This document shows positions 60,256 to 64,000 of a stretch of DNA of 64,000 bases, piece by piece (position 1 is the stretch's first letter; the number at the start of each line of letters is the position of its first letter). The position numbers and the translations under genes were made by a program. Where the stretch lies: the NCBI RefSeq assembly GCF_013450295.1, contig NZ_SKBR01000001.1:1934501-1998500 (forward strand). The letters are read 5' to 3'. A model generated the notes under the pieces. The model was not told the origin of the DNA. It worked only from the letters and a program-made list of their open reading frames with translations, and did not search any database. Source of the DNA: Streptomyces sp. AJS327 (GTDB lineage: Bacteria > Actinomycetota > Actinomycetes > Streptomycetales > Streptomycetaceae).

Positions 60256-61482
60256 ATGACGCAGCGGCGGGACGGGGCCGGGATCGTTCTGGGGGTGAGC
60301 GGTGGCATCGCCGCCTACAAGGCGTGTGAGCTGGTGCGCCGCTTCTCCGAGAACGGTGATGACGTGCGGGTCGTGCCGACCGAGTCGGCGCTGCGGTTCG
60401 TCGGGGAGGCGACCTGGTCGGCTCTGTCCGGCAACCCCGTCACCACCGGTGTGTGGGAGTCGGTGCACGAGGTGCCGCACGTGCGGATCGGGCAGGGCGC
60501 CGACCTCGTGGTAGTGGCGCCCGCCACGGCCGACGTCCTCGCGAAGGCCGCCCACGGCCTCGCTGACGACCTGCTGACCAACACCCTGCTCACCGCCCGC
60601 TGCCCGGTGGTCTTCGCGCCCGCGATGCACACCGAGATGTGGGAGCACCCCGCCACCCAGGAGAACGTCGCCACCCTGCGCCGTCGCGGCGCCCTGGTCA
60701 TCGAGCCCGCCAGCGGCCGTCTGACCGGGGCCGACACCGGCAAGGGGCGGCTGCCCGAGCCGTCCGCGATCTTCGCGTTCTGCCGCCGGGTGCTGCGCGG
60801 CGCCGAGCGGGCGGGCACCGCCGACCTCGCGGGACGGCACGTGGTGGTGAGCGCGGGCGGGACCCGCGAGCCGCTGGACCCGGTGCGCTACCTGGGCAAC
60901 CGCTCCTCGGGCAAGCAGGGCTACGCGCTGGCGCGCACCGCGGCGGCGCGGGGCGCGCGGGTCACCCTGGTCGCGGCGAACAGCGCGCTGCCGGACCCGG
61001 CCGGGGTGACCGTCGTCCCGGTGGGGACGGCGCTGGAGCTTCGGGACGCGGTGCGGGCGGCGGCGGAGGACGCGGACGCGGTGGTGATGGCGGCCGCCGT
61101 CGCCGACTTCCGTCCGGCGGCGTACGCCGCGGGGAAGATCAAGAAGCGGGACGGGCAGGGGCCGGAGCCGGTCGCGCTCGTCCGCAACCCGGACGTGCTC
61201 GCCGAACTCGCCGCCGAACGGCTCCGTTCCGGGCAGGTGGTGGTGGGATTCGCCGCCGAGACCGACGACGTGCTGGCCAACGGCCGGGCCAAGCTCGCGG
61301 CCAAGGGGTGCGACCTGCTGGTCGTCAACGAGGTGGGGGAGCGGCGCACGTTCGGGGCCGAGGAGAGCGAGGCGGTCGTGCTCGGCGCCGACGGCCAGGA
61401 GACGCCCGTCCCGTTCGGCCCGAAGGAGGATCTCGCGGACGCGATCTGGGACCAGGTGGTGGCGCGCGTCACAGCGGACTGA
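60256..61482 (+). CDS. coaBC: Bifunctional phosphopantothenoylcysteine decarboxylase / synthase
   Basis: 408 residues. Adds cysteine to phosphopantothenate (CoaB) and decarboxylates the product (CoaC), two steps of coenzyme A synthesis. The N-terminal flavoprotein CoaC has GVSGGIAAYK, the active-site His in HEVPHVRI and the PAMHTEMW loop. The CoaB half begins at HVVVSAGGTREPLDPVRYLGN and holds AAAVADFRP and the KIKK loop. The ATG at 60256 has a GAGAGGCGAG stretch upstream; the ATG at 60193 is six bases from the terminator and rejected. Confidence 0.95.
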   Translation: MTQRRDGAGIVLGVSGGIAAYKACELVRRFSENGDDVRVVPTESALRFVGEATWSALSGNPVTTGVWESVHEVPHVRIGQGADLVVVAPATADVLAKAAHGLADDLLTNTLLTARCPVVFAPAMHTEMWEHPATQENVATLRRRGALVIEPASGRLTGADTGKGRLPEPSAIFAFCRRVLRGAERAGTADLAGRHVVVSAGGTREPLDPVRYLGNRSSGKQGYALARTAAARGARVTLVAANSALPDPAGVTVVPVGTALELRDAVRAAAEDADAVVMAAAVADFRPAAYAAGKIKKRDGQGPEPVALVRNPDVLAELAAERLRSGQVVVGFAAETDDVLANGRAKLAAKGCDLLVVNEVGERRTFGAEESEAVVLGADGQETPVPFGPKEDLADAIWDQVVARVTAD

Positions 61483-61696
61483 GTCCGTGTCCACATCCCG
61501 GCACCGGACGCGGGGACGCGCGCGGGGAGCTCCGGCGCGGCTCCCGGCGGGCTCCGGGGCGCGCCGCCGTGGTCGCCCAACTCCCGTTCCCCGTGGGCGA
61601 GTACGAGCTGTCATCGGAGGTCAGAGAGGTGCGCTCCGGTTGGTCGGCGAACCGCCCCGACGCGGGCCGATCGTCTCGGAGTTCGAGAGGCCGTGA

Positions 61697-61723
61697 TTGG
61701 AACCGGTGTTTCCTGGATAGGAT
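61697..61723 (+). promoter_or_regulatory. Probable metK promoter
   Basis: -10 TAGGAT (61718-61723). A -35-like TTGGAA (61697-61702) is 15 bases away, or ATTGGA is 16 bases away. The leader would be about 75 bases. Confidence 0.45.
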
Positions 61724-61727
61724 GGCC

Positions 61728-61764
61728 ACGGACCGTACTCGGGCGCAGCCCCCGGCCGGTCCGT
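61728..61764 (+). repeat. Hairpin in the metK leader
   Basis: 8-bp perfect stem (61728-61735 with 61757-61764) enclosing a 4-bp GGGC/GCCC hairpin. It starts almost at the predicted transcription start. Confidence 0.5.
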
Positions 61765-61804
61765 CCTATTTGAGACAGCAGCCGCTGCAACCCCAGGGAG
61801 CGAT

Positions 61805-63013
61805 GTGTCGCGCCGCTTGTTCACCTCGGAATCCGTGACCGAGGGTCACCCTGACAAGATCGCTGACCAGATCAGCGACACCATTCTCGACGCCCTGCTC
61901 AAGGAGGACCCGCACTCCCGGGTCGCCGTCGAGACTCTCATCACCACCGGCCTGGTGCACGTCGCCGGCGAGGTCACCACCAAGGCGTACGCGCCGATCC
62001 CGTCGCTCGTGCGCAACAAGATCCTGGAGATCGGGTACGACTCCTCGAAGAAGGGCTTCGACGGCGCCTCCTGTGGCGTCTCGCAGTCCATCGGGGCGCA
62101 GTCGCCCGACATCGCGCAGGGCGTCGACACCGCGTACGAGAAGCGCGTCGAGGGCGACGAGGACGAGCTCGACAAGCAGGGCGCGGGCGACCAGGGCCTG
62201 ATGTTCGGCTACGCCTGCGACGAGACCTCCGACTACCTGCCGCTGCCGATCACGCTGGCGCACCGGCTCTCGGAGCGGCTCTCCGCCGTCCGGAAGAACG
62301 GGACCATCCCCTACCTCCGCCCGGACGGCAAGACCCAGGTCACCATCGAGTACGACGGCGACAAGCCGGTCCGGCTCGACACCGTGGTCGTCTCCTCCCA
62401 GCACGCGGCGGACATCGACCTCGACTCGCTGCTCGCGCCGGACATCCGCGAGTACGTCGTGGAGCCGGAGCTGAAGCGCCTGGTCGACGAGGGCATCAAG
62501 CTGGACACCGAGGGCTACCGGCTCCTCGTCAACCCCACCGGCCGGTTCGAGATCGGCGGCCCCATGGGCGACGCCGGACTCACCGGCCGCAAGATCATCA
62601 TCGACACCTACGGCGGTATGGCCCGCCACGGTGGTGGCGCCTTCTCCGGCAAGGACCCGTCCAAGGTCGACCGCTCGGCCGCCTACGCGATGCGCTGGGT
62701 CGCCAAGAACGTCGTCGCCGCCGGTCTCGCCTCGCGCTGCGAGGTCCAGGTCGCCTACGCCATCGGCAAGGCCGAGCCGGTCGGTCTCTTCGTGGAGACC
62801 TTCGGCACCCACGCCATCGAGGTGGAGAAGATCGAGCAGGCCATCTCCGAGGTCTTCGACCTCCGGCCGGCCGCGATCATCCGCGACCTCGACCTGCTCC
62901 GCCCGATCTACGCGCAGACCGCCGCGTACGGGCACTTCGGCCGGGACCTCCCGGACTTCACCTGGGAGCACACCGACCGCGTGGAGGCACTGAAGAAGGC
63001 CGCCGGTCTCTGA
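61805..63013 (+). CDS. metK: S-adenosylmethionine synthetase
   Basis: 402 residues. Makes SAM from methionine and [23 protein letters not shown] carries the ATP-binding His and the Asp/Lys pair, [12 protein letters not shown] the methionine loop, and [16 protein letters not shown] the phosphate-binding loop. GTG start with CAGGGAG upstream (an out-of-frame ATG overlaps it). In Streptomyces SAM level influences antibiotic production. A strong terminator follows. Confidence 0.97.
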   Translation: MSRRLFTSESVTEGHPDKIADQISDTILDALLKEDPHSRVAVETLITTGLVHVAGEVTTKAYAPIPSLVRNKILEIGYDSSKKGFDGASCGVSQSIGAQSPDIAQGVDTAYEKRVEGDEDELDKQGAGDQGLMFGYACDETSDYLPLPITLAHRLSERLSAVRKNGTIPYLRPDGKTQVTIEYDGDKPVRLDTVVVSSQHAADIDLDSLLAPDIREYVVEPELKRLVDEGIKLDTEGYRLLVNPTGRFEIGGPMGDAGLTGRKIIIDTYGGMARHGGGAFSGKDPSKVDRSAAYAMRWVAKNVVAAGLASRCEVQVAYAIGKAEPVGLFVETFGTHAIEVEKIEQAISEVFDLRPAAIIRDLDLLRPIYAQTAAYGHFGRDLPDFTWEHTDRVEALKKAAGL

Positions 63014-63044
63014 GAACGCACCGCGGCGCGCACCGAGCGCCGCT

Positions 63045-63081
63045 CCGGAAGCCCGGTACCCACCCGGTGCCGGGCTTCCGG
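63045..63081. terminator. Bidirectional terminator after metK
   Basis: 12-bp perfect stem (63045-63056 with 63070-63081), continued inward by four pairs (one G-T) to a 5-base loop. It lies between metK and the convergent minus-strand gene. Confidence 0.85.
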
Positions 63082-63106
63082 CGTGCCGGGCCCGTACCGC
63101 GGTGGT

Positions 63107-63625
63107 TCAGCGCGCGCCCGGCTGGCCCGAGCGGCCCGGCCACGTCAGCGTCAGCGAACCGCCGAGGGGCAGCGCGTGCCAGCGGTCGGCGTGCTCGTCG
63201 AGCCGGGAGACGATCCGCTCGACGAGCGGCGTGACCTCCTTCTCCGCCACGTACGCGGGCAGCGACGGCGCGTGCCCGCGCCGCACCGCCCACACCGGCA
63301 GCGCGATCCCCGCCAGCTCCTCCGACCGCTCCATGTCCGCCCGCGCCTGGGCGGACGACGGCGTCCCCTTCGACCTGCGGCGCCGGGACGCCCTGGCGCG
63401 CTCCGCCGAATCGGCCGGCCAGAACAGGCCGTTGTCCCCGGCCGCGAGTCGCCCGTACACCCCGAGCCTGATGTCCGCGACCGCCTCGACGAGGAAGTGC
63501 ACCAGGTCGTGCGGAAGGTACGGGTGCCCGCCCGGCCCGTTGCGCGGGGCGAGCGCGGCACCCACCTCGCGGTGCACGGCGATCTCGTAACTCGTACCCG
63601 GACCCTTGGTGAAGACGACACGCAT
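63107..63625 (-). CDS. Uncharacterised protein
   Basis: 172 residues, ATG at 63625. It begins MRVVFTKGPGTSYEIAVHRE and has a His/Leu-rich middle (HPYLPHDLVHFLVEAVADIRLGVYG) and an Arg/Ser-rich basic stretch near residue 80. A second mixed alpha/beta half ends in a short beta-like LTLTWPGR. No signal peptide, membrane helix or known motif. The start has no ribosome binding site but a TAGCGT -10 hexamer 6 bases upstream on the minus strand, so it is probably leaderless. It is divergent from priA. Function unknown. Confidence 0.8.
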   Translation of the reverse strand: MRVVFTKGPGTSYEIAVHREVGAALAPRNGPGGHPYLPHDLVHFLVEAVADIRLGVYGRLAAGDNGLFWPADSAERARASRRRRSKGTPSSAQARADMERSEELAGIALPVWAVRRGHAPSLPAYVAEKEVTPLVERIVSRLDEHADRWHALPLGGSLTLTWPGRSGQPGAR

Positions 63626-63631
63626 CCCCGC

Positions 63632-63637
63632 ACGCTA
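63632..63637 (-). promoter_or_regulatory. -10 for a leaderless transcript of the unknown gene
   Basis: TAGCGT on the minus strand, 6 bases before the ATG at 63625. Confidence 0.5.
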
Positions 63638-63719
63638 GACGCCCAACCCACCCCCAGCACCCGGTTTTCCGCCCCCCCGGAGGCCCGCCGGAGCGGGGGT
63701 GGGGGTTCGTGGTGGACCC

Positions 63720-63743
63720 GGGCGGGTGGGGGCGGGGGAGGGG
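63720..63743 (+). repeat. G-quadruplex motif upstream of priA
   Basis: Five runs of 3-5 G separated by single bases on the plus strand. A further GGGGGTGGGGG lies at 63695-63705. It ends about 30 bases before the priA -10 element. Confidence 0.7.
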
Positions 63744-63773
63744 TGACGGCGGGGTGGTGTCGGGGGCGTCTGC

Positions 63774-63780
63774 TAAGACT
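63774..63780 (+). promoter_or_regulatory. -10 for a leaderless priA transcript
   Basis: TAAGACT; taken as TAAGAC it is 6 bases from the GTG at 63786, taken as AAGACT it is 5. There is no ribosome binding site before the GTG. Confidence 0.45.
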
Positions 63781-63785
63781 GGGCT

Positions 63786-64000
63786 GTGCGCGGTGAGAAC
63801 GGGCGGGAGAGCGAGGGGGAGCCGGAGCAGCTGGCGCTCATCCGGGAGGCGGTGCGGCAGCGGAAGGCACCGCGGGCCAAGCCGCGCACCTGGCGGGGGG
63901 CGGCGCTCGCGCCGCGGCTGCCGGTCGCGCGGGTGCTGGTGGACAAGGGGCCGGTGCACCTGGACCGGTACTTCGACTACGCGGTCCCGGCCGCGCTGGA
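63786..64000 (+). CDS. priA: Primosomal protein N' (PriA), 3' end outside the window
   Basis: Only the first 71 residues are present. After an acidic start the sequence shows EQLALIREAVRQ, then [23 protein letters not shown] and HLDRYFDYAVPAAL, the N-terminal DNA-binding domain of PriA, which recognises 3' ends at stalled forks. In M. tuberculosis priA likewise follows metK at a distance. The helicase motifs lie beyond the window; actinobacterial PriA is often thought to lack helicase activity, which cannot be judged here. Confidence 0.88.
   Translation, partial: MRGENGRESEGEPEQLALIREAVRQRKAPRAKPRTWRGAALAPRLPVARVLVDKGPVHLDRYFDYAVPAAL

Larger units (their letters stand above)
61483..61804 (+). 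other. Upstream region of metK
   Basis: 322 bases with no convincing gene; short open frames lack ribosome binding sites and conserved features. It contains a probable promoter (61697-61723) and a structured leader (61728-61764). I found no match to the conserved cores of SAM-I or SAM-IV riboswitches. Confidence 0.6.

Noticed and set aside
61483..61804. SAM riboswitch before metK.
   Set aside because: I could not find the conserved cores or the characteristic multi-stem layout; only a simple nested hairpin is present.

Overview
The window looks like a Streptomyces chromosome core segment. Base composition is very high in G+C (judged by eye, not computed), many genes start with GTG and two with TTG, start and stop codons of neighbours often overlap, and the developmental regulators BldD and sIHF are present. 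I saw no transposase, integrase, phage gene, tRNA, rRNA or CRISPR array. Nearly every gene is a conserved housekeeping gene. From memory, the left part (thrS to nusB) follows the order of the Mycobacterium tuberculosis Rv2614c-Rv2533c block. The right part (pyrR to priA) follows its Rv1379-Rv1402 block. bldD sits at the junction.

Layout. 1-3.6 kb: end of an unknown gene, thrS, and a HIT-family gene. 3.8-7.8 kb (minus strand): a 558-residue membrane protein of unknown function and an EF-G-like GTPase. 8.2-11.7 kb: phosphatidylinositol/PIM synthesis (pgsA, acyltransferase, pimA) and a LemA-like protein. 11.9-21 kb: pdxST (vitamin B6), yebC, ruvCAB (Holliday junction processing), yajC-secD-secF (protein export). 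21.2-31.2 kb: apt, relA ((p)ppGpp), a DUF349 gene and a cyclophilin on the minus strand, a metallo-beta-lactamase-fold hydrolase, hisS, a VKOR-family protein and rarA. 31.4-33 kb: a DUF2470 gene and rpsD, divergent around an iron-box-like operator. 33.2-43.2 kb: DUF948, a small conserved gene, alaS, ruvX, mltG and the shikimate run aroE-aroC-aroK-aroB-aroQ, tightly coupled. 43.4-46.7 kb: a P-loop protein, a degenerate M24 peptidase-like protein, efp and nusB. 47 kb: bldD on the minus strand, with a promoter carrying a BldD-box-like site and its own terminator. 47.9-58.5 kb: the pyrimidine operon pyrR-pyrB-pyrC-(membrane PH-like gene)-carA-carB-pyrD-pyrF, lacking pyrE. 58.7-64 kb: sIHF, gmk, rpoZ, coaBC, metK, an unknown minus-strand gene and the start of priA.

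Regulation visible in the sequence. An iron box overlaps the likely divergent promoters of the DUF2470 gene and rpsD. A PyrR-type RNA element abuts the pyrR ribosome binding site. A consensus-like bldD promoter overlaps a BldD-box half-site pair. Strong GC-rich hairpins follow most transcription units. Seven genes (HIT, apt, rarA, the M24 gene, gmk, the gene at 63.6 kb and priA) have a -10-like hexamer 6-7 bases before the start codon, the pattern of leaderless mRNAs.

No clearly new multi-gene system stands out. The items most worth a second look are the iron box at rpsD, the M24 protein that has lost its metal ligands next to efp, and the uncharacterised membrane/EF-G-like gene pair. All coordinates and motifs were read by eye; no database search or folding program was run.
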